Origin: an uncultured Pelagibacteraceae bacterium
GTDB taxonomy: Bacteria; Pseudomonadota; Alphaproteobacteria; Pelagibacterales; Pelagibacteraceae
Direction of reading: 5' to 3'
Length of the DNA: 64,000 bases
NCBI GenBank assembly: GCA_902555535.1
Contig: CACDTB010000003.1
Coordinates: 1-64,000 of the forward strand
Part shown: positions 1-10,184 of the stretch, piece after piece
Position numbering within the stretch: position 1 is the stretch's first letter
Layout: every line of letters starts with the position of its first letter
Made by a program: the position numbers and the translations under genes
The notes under the pieces: generated by a model
Told to the model about the DNA's origin: nothing
The model's input: the letters and a program-made list of their open reading frames with translations, nothing else
The model's database searches: none

Positions 1-2
1 TA

Positions 3-182
3 ATTAAAGTTAACCAAGATTTTGGGATTACTCTTTTGGTTATTGAACACAATATGAGAGTGATTATGCAATTAGCAGAAAATATTTTTTGTTTAGCTCA
101 TGGTAAAATGTTAGCTAATGGATCGCCAGAAGAAATTAAAAACGATAAACGTGTTATTGACGCGTATTTAGGAGCTCAATAA
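3..182 (+). CDS. livG: Branched-chain amino acid-type ABC transporter ATP-binding protein (LivG-like), 5'-truncated at window edge
   Basis: Open frame from nt 3 reads IKVNQDFGITLLVIEHNMRVIMQLAENIFCLAHGKMLANGSPEEIKNDKRVIDAYLGAQ*; typical LivG C-terminus; stop overlaps the next ATG. Confidence 0.85.
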   Translation: MKVNQDFGITLLVIEHNMRVIMQLAENIFCLAHGKMLANGSPEEIKNDKRVIDAYLGAQ

Positions 183-967
183 TGGTTAATCAATATGAAG
201 TACTAGGAAAAGCTCCGACACCAGATGATTTAAAAAAATTATCTCCAAACGAAGTTCATTTAACTATTAAAAATTTAAACGCAGGTTATGGAAAAATGGA
301 AATTTTACATAACTTTGATTTATTCGTAAATAAAGCTCAGTCTTTATGCTTAATTGGACCTAATGGAGCAGGTAAATCTACAATTCTTCATTCCATATAT
401 GGTTTTACAAATATTTTTTCTGGTCAAATTGAACTTGAAGGAAAAGAAATTACAAATCTTACCCCAGCAGAAAAGTTAAAGTCAGTTGGTATAGCTTATA
501 TATTGCAAGATAACTCTGTATTTCCAGATATGACAGTAGAAGAAAACCTATTAATGGGAGGATATATAAAAGAAAAAACAGATGAGTCATATGAAGAGGC
601 TGAAAGAATTTTTGAAAAGTATGAAAGGTTAAGAAATAGAAGAAACCAACCTGCAAAAGTTTTATCTGGTGGGGAGAGAAGATTGCTAGAAATATCTAGA
701 GCGTTAGTTATGAAACCTTCAGTACTTTTAGTAGACGAACCGTCAATTGGTCTCGAGCCCAGATATATTGAGATGGTTTTTGAAATATTAGGAGATCTTC
801 AGCAAAATGAAAAAAAAACAATCATTCTAGTTGAGCAAAATGCCAAAAAAGGATTGGAGTTTGCGGATATAGGATACGTTTTAGTATCTGGGCAAACTGC
901 AATTGCAGGTAAAGGAGACGATTTACTCCAAAATCCTGATGTTGGTAGACTGTTCCTAGGTGGATAA
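182..967 (+). CDS. livF: Branched-chain amino acid-type ABC transporter ATP-binding protein (LivF-like)
   Basis: Walker A GPNGAGKST, signature LSGGERR, Walker B VLLVDEPSIGL, LivF-type C-terminus GRLFLGG. Confidence 0.9.
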   Translation: MVNQYEVLGKAPTPDDLKKLSPNEVHLTIKNLNAGYGKMEILHNFDLFVNKAQSLCLIGPNGAGKSTILHSIYGFTNIFSGQIELEGKEITNLTPAEKLKSVGIAYILQDNSVFPDMTVEENLLMGGYIKEKTDESYEEAERIFEKYERLRNRRNQPAKVLSGGERRLLEISRALVMKPSVLLVDEPSIGLEPRYIEMVFEILGDLQQNEKKTIILVEQNAKKGLEFADIGYVLVSGQTAIAGKGDDLLQNPDVGRLFLGG

Positions 968-1671
968 TGATTAATAAAAATTTTTTCTTTAAAGGATATA
1001 GATCTATATTTACTCATGATAGTCCAGCTATAGCTCTTACTTGTTGCTTTATAGCAATTGGTGCTCTCTTTAAAAATTTAGGTTTTAATATTCAGGAAAG
1101 TATTTTTTCAACTGTTTTAACTTATGCTTTACCAGGTTCATTGGTAATGGCAGAGTCAATGTTGATTGGAGCATCTTTATTAAATATTTTTCTAGCAGTT
1201 TGGTTTGTAAATGCTCGACTTTATCCAATGGCTGTATCTTTATTTCCATTAATGATGCACAAATCTCAACCTAAGTGGAAGTATTACTTTTCTTGTCATT
1301 TTATTGCTGTTTCAGCGTGGTTAATCATGAAAAGCAATTATAAGAAAATTCCAAAAGAATATAGAATTGATTATTGGATTGGAATTGGAAGTGCAACAGT
1401 AAGTGTATCAGTAATTGGAACATTTATAGGTTTTTATTTTTCAGAGTACATGAATAAAGATATGATGATTGGATTGGCAATTCTTAATCCAGTATATTTT
1501 TTATGCATGATGGTTGGAGCATCAAAAACTATACAAGTTATATTATCTGTCTTACTTGGAATAATTTTAGGACCAATTATTTATTTATTTTCACCTGAGT
1601 GGTCAATTCTATTAGCAGGTGTAATCGGTGGAACTATAGCCTATTTAGTTGGAGAGTATAATGTCAGCTAA
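967..1671 (+). CDS. azlC: AzlC-family branched-chain amino acid permease
   Basis: Hydrophobic AzlC-like protein followed by overlapping AzlD-size gene. Confidence 0.8.
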   Translation: MINKNFFFKGYRSIFTHDSPAIALTCCFIAIGALFKNLGFNIQESIFSTVLTYALPGSLVMAESMLIGASLLNIFLAVWFVNARLYPMAVSLFPLMMHKSQPKWKYYFSCHFIAVSAWLIMKSNYKKIPKEYRIDYWIGIGSATVSVSVIGTFIGFYFSEYMNKDMMIGLAILNPVYFLCMMVGASKTIQVILSVLLGIILGPIIYLFSPEWSILLAGVIGGTIAYLVGEYNVS

Positions 1672-1984
1672 TATCGTTTATGCAATTTTAGTTACATCTC
1701 TTGCTACATTTTTATCTAGATTTTTAGGCGCTCTCACCTCTCAAGGTATTAAGGAAACATCAAAACTTTTTAAGTGGTTTAATTGTTTAGCCTATGCAAC
1801 TTTAGCAGCATTAATAGCAAGAACTATAATTTTTCCTGCTGGCGTGTTAATAGAAGCTAGTTATTATAGTAGATCAATTGTTGTATTTTTATCCTTGTTT
1901 GTTTTTTTTATTTCTAAGAAAAACTTTGTTTATCCTACAATTTTCTCAGCTATTTGTATGGCAATAATTAACAATTATATCTGA
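1649..1984 (+). CDS. azlD: AzlD-family branched-chain amino acid transport small subunit (start may be the internal Met near 1661)
   Basis: ~105 aa 4-TM protein overlapping the 3' end of azlC. Confidence 0.75.
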   Translation: MESIMSANIVYAILVTSLATFLSRFLGALTSQGIKETSKLFKWFNCLAYATLAALIARTIIFPAGVLIEASYYSRSIVVFLSLFVFFISKKNFVYPTIFSAICMAIINNYI

Positions 1985-2023
1985 TTAAATTGATTTATAA
2001 AATAAGGTAAAATAAAATTTAGA

Positions 2024-2935
2024 ATGCAAAAAATTACAGGCATAGACATTCAAAAACACGATAAATCAAATAGGATTATAAAAATTAGTTTAGAAAACGA
2101 TATAATAGATAAATTAATTTTCCCGTTTAATAAATTTGATTTAACAGCATTAGAGCTAAAACCATTTACAAGATTTACTTTAGCTAAAAGTTTAGATGAT
2201 TTAACAAATAATAAATTAAGCGAATTAATGAACTTAATTATTAGAGATAGATCTACAGGTTGCTTTATTATTGGACCAAAAAATATAACTCCAAAAATTA
2301 ATGATACATTTTTAGTTAAGTTATCAACTGCAATAGCTCATCTAATTGGTGTGCCCAATCATGATGCCATGGCAGGAAAATATTATGCTCGTTTTCATGT
2401 CAAACATGAAGATAGTAGTGACTCTTATTTAAGGAAAGCTTATAGGAATATGGATCTTCATACAGATGGAACATACGTGAAAGATGTAACCGACTGGTTA
2501 CTTATGACTAAAATTGATGAGCAAAATGTTGAAGGCGGTGAAACAGCTATGTTACACCTTGATGACTGGGAACATTGTGATGATTTATATAATGATCCAG
2601 TAGGAAGACAGAATTTTGTTTGGGGATCACCAAAAAGTAAAAATATTGATTACAAGGTAGAGCACCCAGTTTTTTCGACTGATAAAGAGGGAAGACCAAC
2701 GATATCTTATATAGATCAATTTCCAGAACCTCAAAATATGGAACAAGGTAATTTTTTACAAAGATTATCTGATGGATTAGAGGAAAGTAAAAATAAAATA
2801 ATTACAAAATTACCTGTTGGATTCTCTGTGATTGCAAATAATTATTTCTGGCTTCATGGAAGAAAACCTTTCAAAGAAAACAAGGAATTAAGCAGAGAAT
2901 TACTAAGAATTAGAGGTTCTTTTTTTGTTAATTAA
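2024..2935 (+). CDS. glaH: CsiD/GlaH-family 2-oxoglutarate/Fe(II)-dependent glutarate 2-hydroxylase
   Basis: Strong resemblance to E. coli CsiD: SDSYLRKAYRNMDLHTDGTYVKDVTDWLLMTKIDEQNVEGG, LHLDDWEH, HGRKPF...RELLRIRGSF. Confidence 0.88.
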   Translation: MQKITGIDIQKHDKSNRIIKISLENDIIDKLIFPFNKFDLTALELKPFTRFTLAKSLDDLTNNKLSELMNLIIRDRSTGCFIIGPKNITPKINDTFLVKLSTAIAHLIGVPNHDAMAGKYYARFHVKHEDSSDSYLRKAYRNMDLHTDGTYVKDVTDWLLMTKIDEQNVEGGETAMLHLDDWEHCDDLYNDPVGRQNFVWGSPKSKNIDYKVEHPVFSTDKEGRPTISYIDQFPEPQNMEQGNFLQRLSDGLEESKNKIITKLPVGFSVIANNYFWLHGRKPFKENKELSRELLRIRGSFFVN

Positions 2936-2967
2936 TTCAATATAATCAATATAAAGTATCCAAAATT

Positions 2968-3735
2968 ATGAATTTAGGTTTTATTGGTACTGGAAAAATT
3001 GCAGCTTCAGTGATTACTGGAATATGTAAATCAAAAATTTCTTATAAGAAAATTATTATTTCTCCAAGAAATAAAAAAATAGCTCTTGGGTTAAAAAGAA
3101 AGTTTAAAAAAATAGTTATTGCCAAAGATAATCAACAAATTGTAGATCAATCTAATTGGGTATTTTTATCTGTTACACCTACTGTTGGTGAAAAAATTAT
3201 TAAAGATTTAAAATTTAAATCGACCCAAACAGTTGTTAGTTTTATTTCAACAATTACTTTATCTCAATTAAAGAAAGCAATTAAAGTAAAAGCAAAAATT
3301 GTAAGAGCAATACCTCTACCTCCAATTTCATTAAAGAAAGGTCCTGTACCTATTTGTCCCCCTAATTCAAAAGTAAAAGCATTTTTTAATAACTTGGGAA
3401 CAACTGTAGAAATTAAAAATGAGAAATCCTCTATAAACTTTTGGTCAACTTCTGGCATGATGGCTCCTTTTTATGAGATGTTAAGAGTAATGACCGATTG
3501 GTTGGTAAAAAGAGGCGTAAAAAGAAATAATGCTCAAAAATATATTACTTCTTTATTTTTAGCTTTATCTGAAGATGCTGTAGTAAATTCAAAAGAAAAT
3601 TTAAAGAATTTAGTAAAAGAGTCTCAAACGCCAAAAGGTTTAAATGAACAAGGTGTGAAAGAATTAACTAAAGCTGGATTTTATAGATCTCTAGAAAGAA
3701 CATTAAATAGCATTCACAGAAGACTTAACAAATAA
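2968..3735 (+). CDS. Pyrroline-5-carboxylate reductase-like NAD(P)-binding protein
   Basis: N-terminal GFIGTGKIAASVITGI Rossmann motif and ProC-like layout. Confidence 0.75.
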   Translation: MNLGFIGTGKIAASVITGICKSKISYKKIIISPRNKKIALGLKRKFKKIVIAKDNQQIVDQSNWVFLSVTPTVGEKIIKDLKFKSTQTVVSFISTITLSQLKKAIKVKAKIVRAIPLPPISLKKGPVPICPPNSKVKAFFNNLGTTVEIKNEKSSINFWSTSGMMAPFYEMLRVMTDWLVKRGVKRNNAQKYITSLFLALSEDAVVNSKENLKNLVKESQTPKGLNEQGVKELTKAGFYRSLERTLNSIHRRLNK

Positions 3736-3740
3736 ATCAA

Positions 3741-4529
3741 ATGTCTGAAAATATTTTAGAGATTAATAATTTAAGTAAATATTTTGGTGGATTAGCTGCA
3801 GTTTCAGATTGTTCAATAAAAGTTAAAAGAGGAACTATCACTGGTATCATTGGGCCAAATGGATCTGGTAAAACAACTTTATTTAATTTAATTGCTGGAA
3901 ACTTAAAATCCTCTAGTGGTAATGTTGTTTTTGATGATGAAAATATTACAGATGTTCCATCATATGAGTTATTTTCTAAAGGGTTATTAAGAACATTTCA
4001 AATTGCACACGAGTTTTCAAATTTATCTGTTTTAGAAAATTTAATGATGGTTCCAGGAAATCAATCTGGAGAAAAAATAATGACAGCATTATTTAAACCA
4101 GGTTTAGTTGCACAAGAAGAGGCTGTGGTTAAAGAGAAAGCGAAAGAAGTTGTTGAATTTTTAAATTTAGGACATTTATCAAATGAGCTTGCTGGTAATC
4201 TTTCAGGTGGACAAAAGAAACTATTAGAACTTGGAAGAACCATGATGGTTGATGCAAAATTAGTACTATTAGATGAAGTGGGGGCTGGAGTTAACAGAAC
4301 TTTGTTAAAAGATCTTGGAACTGCAATAGAAAAGTTAAATAAAGAAAAAGGTTATACTTTTTGTATGATTGAACATGATATGGATTTTATTGGAAGATTA
4401 TGTGATCCAGTGATTGTAATGGCTGAAGGATCAGTTTTATTTGAGGGAAGTGTTGAAGAAGCAAAAAAAGATGAGAAAGTTATCGAAAGCTATCTTGGAA
4501 GAGGATCAAAATTAAAGGATACAAATTAA
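3741..4529 (+). CDS. livG: LivG-like ABC ATPase
   Basis: GPNGSGKTT, LSGGQKK, LLDEVGAGVN; terminal ATGA-type overlap with next gene. Confidence 0.88.
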   Translation: MSENILEINNLSKYFGGLAAVSDCSIKVKRGTITGIIGPNGSGKTTLFNLIAGNLKSSSGNVVFDDENITDVPSYELFSKGLLRTFQIAHEFSNLSVLENLMMVPGNQSGEKIMTALFKPGLVAQEEAVVKEKAKEVVEFLNLGHLSNELAGNLSGGQKKLLELGRTMMVDAKLVLLDEVGAGVNRTLLKDLGTAIEKLNKEKGYTFCMIEHDMDFIGRLCDPVIVMAEGSVLFEGSVEEAKKDEKVIESYLGRGSKLKDTN

Positions 4530-5236
4530 TGGCATATTTTGAAGGAATAGAAATGACAGGTGGTTATGGAAATGGTCCTGACATTATTAGTTCGTGTTCA
4601 GTGAATGTAAATAAGGGTGAAATAGTTTCTATTTTAGGTCCTAATGGTGCTGGCAAATCAACTGCTATGAAAGCAATGTTAGGCTTGCTCAATTTAAAAT
4701 CTGGATCAGTAAAGATTGACGGTAAGGATATTTCAAAATTATCTCCTCAAGATCGAGTTAAGCAAGGTATTTCTTTTGTGCCACAGACTAAAAATGTTTT
4801 TGCAGGGATGACTGTTGAAGAAAATTTAGAAATGGGTGCATTTCTTGTTGAGGATGAAATCAAAAATATAATTGAAGAAATTTATGAATTATTTCCAATT
4901 TTAAGAGAGAAAAGAAATCAGTTGGTTGGTGAACTTTCTGGAGGTCAAAGACAACAAGTAGCTCTAGGTCGAGCTTTAATGATTAAACCCACTGTTTTAA
5001 TGTTAGACGAGCCAACAGCAGGGGTATCGCCAATCGTTATGGATGAATTATTTGATCATATTGTCAAAGTTAAAAGAACAAATGTTGCCATCTTAATGGT
5101 AGAACAAAATGCAAAACAAGCCTTAAGTATTTCTGATAGAGGTTATGTACTAGTTACTGGAGAAAATCGTTATTCAGGAACTGGAAAAGAATTATTAGAC
5201 GATCCAAGAGTAAGAAGCTCTTTTTTGGGAGGGTAA
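4529..5236 (+). CDS. livF: LivF-like ABC ATPase
   Basis: GPNGAGKST, LSGGQRQQ, MLDEPTAGVSP, RSSFLGG. Confidence 0.9.
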   Translation: MAYFEGIEMTGGYGNGPDIISSCSVNVNKGEIVSILGPNGAGKSTAMKAMLGLLNLKSGSVKIDGKDISKLSPQDRVKQGISFVPQTKNVFAGMTVEENLEMGAFLVEDEIKNIIEEIYELFPILREKRNQLVGELSGGQRQQVALGRALMIKPTVLMLDEPTAGVSPIVMDELFDHIVKVKRTNVAILMVEQNAKQALSISDRGYVLVTGENRYSGTGKELLDDPRVRSSFLGG

Positions 5237-5237
5237 T

Positions 5238-6248
5238 ATGGATTTTGTAAATGCAATAATTCTTTTATTAAATTATATTTTTATTCCTGCATTAACTTAT
5301 GGTTCTCAGTTAGCACTGGGTGCAATCTTTGTTACACTCATATATGGAATTTTAAGATTTGCTAATTTTGCAACTGGTGACATGATGTCATTTGGAACCA
5401 TGGCTACGATTTTATTTACATGGTATTTTCAATCTTTAGGTGTTTCTTTAGGGGTTTTACCTACCGCTTTGTTAGCTATTCCATTCGGAATTATTTTTAT
5501 GATTCTCTATATGCTTTTAATTGATAAATTTGTCTTCAAATATTATAGACACCAGAAAAGCCCTCCAGTTCAATTTGCAATGGTAAGTATAGGTGTAATG
5601 TTTGTGACACAAGCAGTGGTAAGAATTATTATTGGACCTAGTGATAGAAGATTTTTTGATGGAGAAAAATTTATTATCAAGGCTCGAGAATTCAAAGAGA
5701 TGACAGGTTTAAACGAGGGTCTCGCATTGAAATCAACTCAAGTGATAACTATTTTTGTAACAATTGTTTTAGTCTCTTTATTGTTTTGGTTTTTAAATAG
5801 AACAAAAACTGGAAAAAGTATGAAAGCTTATTCTGATAATGAAGATCTTGCTTTGCTATCAGGTATTGATCCAAAAAAAATAGTTTTAGTTACATGGGTT
5901 ATTGCTGGAATTTTAGCTACAATAGGTGGAGCATTGTATGGTTTAGATAAAAGTTTTAAACCATTTACTTATTTTAACAATATGCTTCCTATTTTTGCTG
6001 CTGCAATTGTTGGAGGAATTGGAAATCCATTTGGAGCTTTTTTAGGCGGATATGTAATTGCTTTTTCTGAAATATTGCTCACTTATGCATATAAAAAATT
6101 CTTTATGTATATTTTACCAGAAAGTATGGAGCCAAATAGTTTAGTTCAGTTACTATCTACTGATTATAAGTTTGCAGTCTCGTTCTCTATTCTTGTAATT
6201 GTTTTAATTTATCGACCTTCGGGAATATTTAAGGGGAAAGTATTGTGA
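5238..6248 (+). CDS. livH: LivH-like ABC permease
   Basis: GILRFANFATGDMMSFG and AAAIVGGIGNPFGAFLGGYVIAFSE motifs. Confidence 0.88.
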   Translation: MDFVNAIILLLNYIFIPALTYGSQLALGAIFVTLIYGILRFANFATGDMMSFGTMATILFTWYFQSLGVSLGVLPTALLAIPFGIIFMILYMLLIDKFVFKYYRHQKSPPVQFAMVSIGVMFVTQAVVRIIIGPSDRRFFDGEKFIIKAREFKEMTGLNEGLALKSTQVITIFVTIVLVSLLFWFLNRTKTGKSMKAYSDNEDLALLSGIDPKKIVLVTWVIAGILATIGGALYGLDKSFKPFTYFNNMLPIFAAAIVGGIGNPFGAFLGGYVIAFSEILLTYAYKKFFMYILPESMEPNSLVQLLSTDYKFAVSFSILVIVLIYRPSGIFKGKVL

Positions 6249-7615
6249 GAAAAAACCTAAATGTAATTGCAGCTTACAGTATCATGATGGTGCTTATTCT
6301 AATGGTTGGGATATTTCAGTCTTGGAATATCGCTTTATCAATATTTAATCTTTGTTTGATTTCTGCGGTCATGACAATGGGCGCCAATATTCAATGGGGG
6401 TACGCTGGTTTAATTAATTTTGGAATTATGGGTTATACAGCTTTAGGTGGTTTAGCTGCGGTATTGATATCTGTCGATCCTGTTCAAGAGGCATGGAGGG
6501 CAGGAGGTTTCGATATTCTAATGTCGTTATGGCTGATAGTAGTAATGGTATTAGTTATACGCTTTGTTTTAAAAAGATTTGAAAAATCAAAAATAAGAAC
6601 ATACAGCATAGCTGCAATAATAATTTCAGGTATTTTACTTATAAGATTTTCTTCAGAGCCAGGCATAGAAGCAATTGAAGCAGTAGATCCAGCTAAAACT
6701 GGTTTCTTAGGAGGATTTGGATTACCAATTATATTTTCTTGGATAGTTGGAGCTCTTTTTGCAGGGGGTTTAGCTTTTATAGTTGGAAAAGTTGCGCTTG
6801 GTCTTAGAGCAGATTATTTAGCAATTGCCACTCTACTTATTTCTGAAATTGTTATTGCAATTATTAAACACGAGGATTGGCTCACAAGAGGGGTCAAAAA
6901 TGTTATCGGATTAAAAAGACCTGCACCTTATGAGGTAGATCTGCAAACTACTGATTGGTTTATTAAATTAGTTGAAAAGTTTAATGCAGGAAAATTAAGT
7001 GTAATTGAGAATTTAGCTGATAGACAGGCTGCTTTAAACCAACTTGTTATAGAAGGTTCATCAGTATTTGTAAAACTGTGTTATTCAGGATTATTCTTAG
7101 TTGTAGTAATTATTCTTTTAATTTTAACTCAAAAAGCTCTTTATTCTCCTTGGGGAAGAATGATGAGGGCAATTAGAGATAATGAGGAAGCTGCAAATGC
7201 AATGGGTAAAAATGTTGTTAAACAACATTTACTAATTTTTATTTTAGGCTCAGCAATTGTTGGAATTGCAGGCGCAATGCTTGTTACACAAGATGGACTA
7301 TTTACCCCAGGAAGTTATAGACCTATGAGATATACTTTTTTGATTTGGGTGATGGTAATTGTTGGAGGAAGTGGAAATAATTTTGGGGCAATTTTAGGAG
7401 GATTTGTTGTTTGGTTCTTATGGATTGAAGCTGCACCAATATCATTATTCTTAATAAACTTTTTCACTGCGGGAATTCCTGAAACAAATGCACTTAAAGC
7501 TCATTTAATTGAAAGTGTTCCTTATTTCAGATTTTTACTGATGGGATTAGGATTGTTGTTTATAATGAGGTATCGACCTAAAGGTATACTTCCTGAAAAA
7601 ATAGAAATAAAGTAA
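6245..7615 (+). CDS. livM: LivM-like ABC permease
   Basis: GYAGLINFGIMGYTALG, PWGRMMRAIRDNEEAANAMGKNV, RYRPKGILPE. Confidence 0.88.
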   Translation: MRKNLNVIAAYSIMMVLILMVGIFQSWNIALSIFNLCLISAVMTMGANIQWGYAGLINFGIMGYTALGGLAAVLISVDPVQEAWRAGGFDILMSLWLIVVMVLVIRFVLKRFEKSKIRTYSIAAIIISGILLIRFSSEPGIEAIEAVDPAKTGFLGGFGLPIIFSWIVGALFAGGLAFIVGKVALGLRADYLAIATLLISEIVIAIIKHEDWLTRGVKNVIGLKRPAPYEVDLQTTDWFIKLVEKFNAGKLSVIENLADRQAALNQLVIEGSSVFVKLCYSGLFLVVVIILLILTQKALYSPWGRMMRAIRDNEEAANAMGKNVVKQHLLIFILGSAIVGIAGAMLVTQDGLFTPGSYRPMRYTFLIWVMVIVGGSGNNFGAILGGFVVWFLWIEAAPISLFLINFFTAGIPETNALKAHLIESVPYFRFLLMGLGLLFIMRYRPKGILPEKIEIK

Positions 7616-7620
7616 ACATA

Positions 7621-7692
7621 ATGAAATATATTATATTAGGTGCTGCTGCTGCTTGGGCTTTGTATATGGCCGATAAGTATTTATTCTTTTAA
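7621..7692 (+). CDS. Putative 23-aa hydrophobic microprotein (MKYIILGAAAAWALYMADKYLFF)
   Basis: Uninterrupted ATG..TAA of 24 codons absent from the ORF track; fills the livM-MFS gap and its TAA overlaps the ATG of the MFS gene (TAATG). Confidence 0.5.
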   Translation: MKYIILGAAAAWALYMADKYLFF

Positions 7693-8861
7693 TGAATAAA
7701 AATCTTTCGTTACTTATATTAAGCCAAATTTTCGCTTTTACAGCTGCACCGGTCACCGTTTTTTTAAGTGGTATAATTGGTTCAAAATTTAGTCCAATAA
7801 AATCTTTAGCTACTCTTCCAATGGCTTTGTCAGTTGTTGGAATTGCGTTATTCGCTTTTTTTGCTGCAAAGTTAATGAGTATAATTGGACGAAAATTAGG
7901 TTTTATTTTTGCATCAATAGGTACATGCTTTGCATCTCTTTTAACCGCATACTCTATAATTATAGAAAGTTTTGTCGTATATAATTTAGGATGCTTTTTA
8001 ATTGGTGGAGGAATAGCTTTCAGCCATCAATATCGTTTTGCAGCAGTCGAGGTTGTGGATAAGGATTATGCACCAAAAGCAATTTCTATCATTTTGTTAG
8101 CAGGAATAGGTTCGGCCTTTATCGGTCCAAACATTGCAAACATTTCGAAAGGATTTATTTCAGATCATATGTATGCAGGTTCTTATCTTGCACTTGCCAT
8201 TTTATCTATCTCATCAACAATATTTTTAATTTTTTATCAGGAACCAAAAACGATATCTAGCAATCAATATAAAACTGGAAGAAGTTTTTTTGAGCTTATC
8301 TCTCAACCTAGATTTCTACAGGCGCTCGTAGCTTCAGCTTTTGCCTATGCTGTAATGACTTTTTTAATGACAGCAACTCCTATAAGTATGCATCTGATGG
8401 AGAAAATAAGTTTATCTAAGACTGGATTTGTTATTCAGCTTCATATAGCAGCCATGTTTTTACCTTCACTAGTTACAGGAAATTTAATTAAAAGGTTTGG
8501 TCATAGTAAAATTATGTATATGGGAGTTTTATTGTTTTTGGTCACAATTATTACCAGTTTATTTGAACAGAATTATATTAACTACATGGTTGCACTTATT
8601 TTTCTGGGGCTAGGGTGGAACTTTCTATTCATTTCAGGAACAAGCTTACTTGTTTTGTGTTACAGAGAAGAGGAAAAATTTAGAGCTCAAGGGTATAATG
8701 ATTTAATTGTTTATTCTATACAAGCATTAGCCAGTTTATCTGCTGGAGTATTTCTTAGCTTAACTAGCTGGAAAACTATGAATTTAATATGTTTAATTTT
8801 TTTAATTATAATAGCTCTTTCTACCATTAGAGCTGATCTAAAAAAAAACCCCAGTAATTAA
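7692..8861 (+). CDS. MFS transporter (YbfB/MFS_1-like)
   Basis: ~12 TM hydrophobic protein with MFS-like loops. Confidence 0.75.
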   Translation: MNKNLSLLILSQIFAFTAAPVTVFLSGIIGSKFSPIKSLATLPMALSVVGIALFAFFAAKLMSIIGRKLGFIFASIGTCFASLLTAYSIIIESFVVYNLGCFLIGGGIAFSHQYRFAAVEVVDKDYAPKAISIILLAGIGSAFIGPNIANISKGFISDHMYAGSYLALAILSISSTIFLIFYQEPKTISSNQYKTGRSFFELISQPRFLQALVASAFAYAVMTFLMTATPISMHLMEKISLSKTGFVIQLHIAAMFLPSLVTGNLIKRFGHSKIMYMGVLLFLVTIITSLFEQNYINYMVALIFLGLGWNFLFISGTSLLVLCYREEEKFRAQGYNDLIVYSIQALASLSAGVFLSLTSWKTMNLICLIFLIIIALSTIRADLKKNPSN

Positions 8862-8877
8862 ATTACTGGGGTTTTTT
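8841..8877. terminator. Bidirectional rho-independent terminator between convergent MFS and livK genes
   Basis: aaaaaaaaCCCCAGTAAT-taa-ATTACTGGGGtttttt: perfect 10-bp stem flanked by A-run and T-run. Confidence 0.93.
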
Positions 8878-8893
8878 GAATTAAGATAAAAAA

Positions 8894-10075
8894 TTATCTT
8901 TGTTTTTTAGTTTTGAATTTTCCGCCTTTAACTTCTTGCTCTAAGAAAGAACCTTCAGCTTCACCAACGTCAGTAAAAGTTACTCCAGTAGCACCTTCGT
9001 AATTAATCTTTTTACCTTTTGCTAGTAAGTCTAAACCTTTCTTTAGCTCACCTGGATAAATTTTAGTTCCAGGAGCGTTAGCAACATCCATTACATGTTT
9101 TGCAATAGATGCTCTGTCAGCAGAATTACCTGCTTGCATTGCAAGAACGATTAAAGCAGCTGCATCGTAAGATTCTCCTGTGTAAGGACCAGAAGCTTCT
9201 ACACCTCCAGCTTTTGCAACATCAGCAAATATACCTGCACCTTTACCAGTAGAACCTGGTAATGATCCAAATGATTTGCTTAAATCTTTTCCGAATGCAT
9301 CAACTAAAGATTGACCAATCATACCATCTGATAAAATAAATCTATCAAAGGCACCAGAATCTAAAGAAGCTTGAATAATTCCTTTTCCTCCTTGGTCAAG
9401 ATAACCAATAACTGCTACAGCATCACCGCCAGCAGAAGCAAGAGTTGCTACTTCAGATGAGTAATCTGCTTTTCCATCTTCGTGAGCAGTTACAGTTGTA
9501 ACTTTAATACCATGAGCCTCAACTGCTGCTTTATAAACATCAGCTAAACCTTTACCATAGTCATTGTTAGTATAAGTGATTGCAACACTTTTTACTTTTC
9601 TATCTTTAGTTATGTCAGCTAAAATTTGACCACCTCTAGCATCTGATGGAGCAGTTCTAAAGAAATACCCTTTATCATCTAGAGTTGTTAATCCTGGAGA
9701 AGTAGCTGAAGGTGAAATCATTACTACACCATTTGGTACAGCAACGTTAGTTGCAATAGCACCAGTTACACCTGAACAGTCTGCTCCCATAATTGCAGCT
9801 ACACCACCTGAAATTAAACCTTCAGCTGCAGCTGTTGCCGCTGCTGAGTCAACACAAGTTGAGTCTGCTCTTACTGGCTCAATTTTTTTTCCACCTAATA
9901 GTGAACCTGAATCAGAAGCTTCTTTAAATGCAAGCTCTGCAGATGCAGCCATAGCTGGAGTTAGAGATTCAATAGGACCAGTGAATCCTAAGATGATCCC
10001 CATTTTAATATCTGCCATTACCTTTGTTCCAAAAATAGAAACAAACATAAATGCAGCGATAAATAGTTTTCTCAT
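8894..10075 (-). CDS. livK: Branched-chain amino acid-type periplasmic binding protein
   Basis: Signal peptide MRKLFIAAFMFVSIFGTKVMA then IKMGIILGFTGPIESLTP; start chosen at MRKLF rather than track start 10099. Confidence 0.85.
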   Translation of the reverse strand: MRKLFIAAFMFVSIFGTKVMADIKMGIILGFTGPIESLTPAMAASAELAFKEASDSGSLLGGKKIEPVRADSTCVDSAAATAAAEGLISGGVAAIMGADCSGVTGAIATNVAVPNGVVMISPSATSPGLTTLDDKGYFFRTAPSDARGGQILADITKDRKVKSVAITYTNNDYGKGLADVYKAAVEAHGIKVTTVTAHEDGKADYSSEVATLASAGGDAVAVIGYLDQGGKGIIQASLDSGAFDRFILSDGMIGQSLVDAFGKDLSKSFGSLPGSTGKGAGIFADVAKAGGVEASGPYTGESYDAAALIVLAMQAGNSADRASIAKHVMDVANAPGTKIYPGELKKGLDLLAKGKKINYEGATGVTFTDVGEAEGSFLEQEVKGGKFKTKKQR

Positions 10076-10184
10076 TATCTTCCTCTTTATTGTTAACAAT
10101 TTATAAAAGCCAATTTAAGTATGAATACAGTCAATATTCAATGACAAAATTATCCTATTTTAGACAGTTAATTGGCGCTGATAA

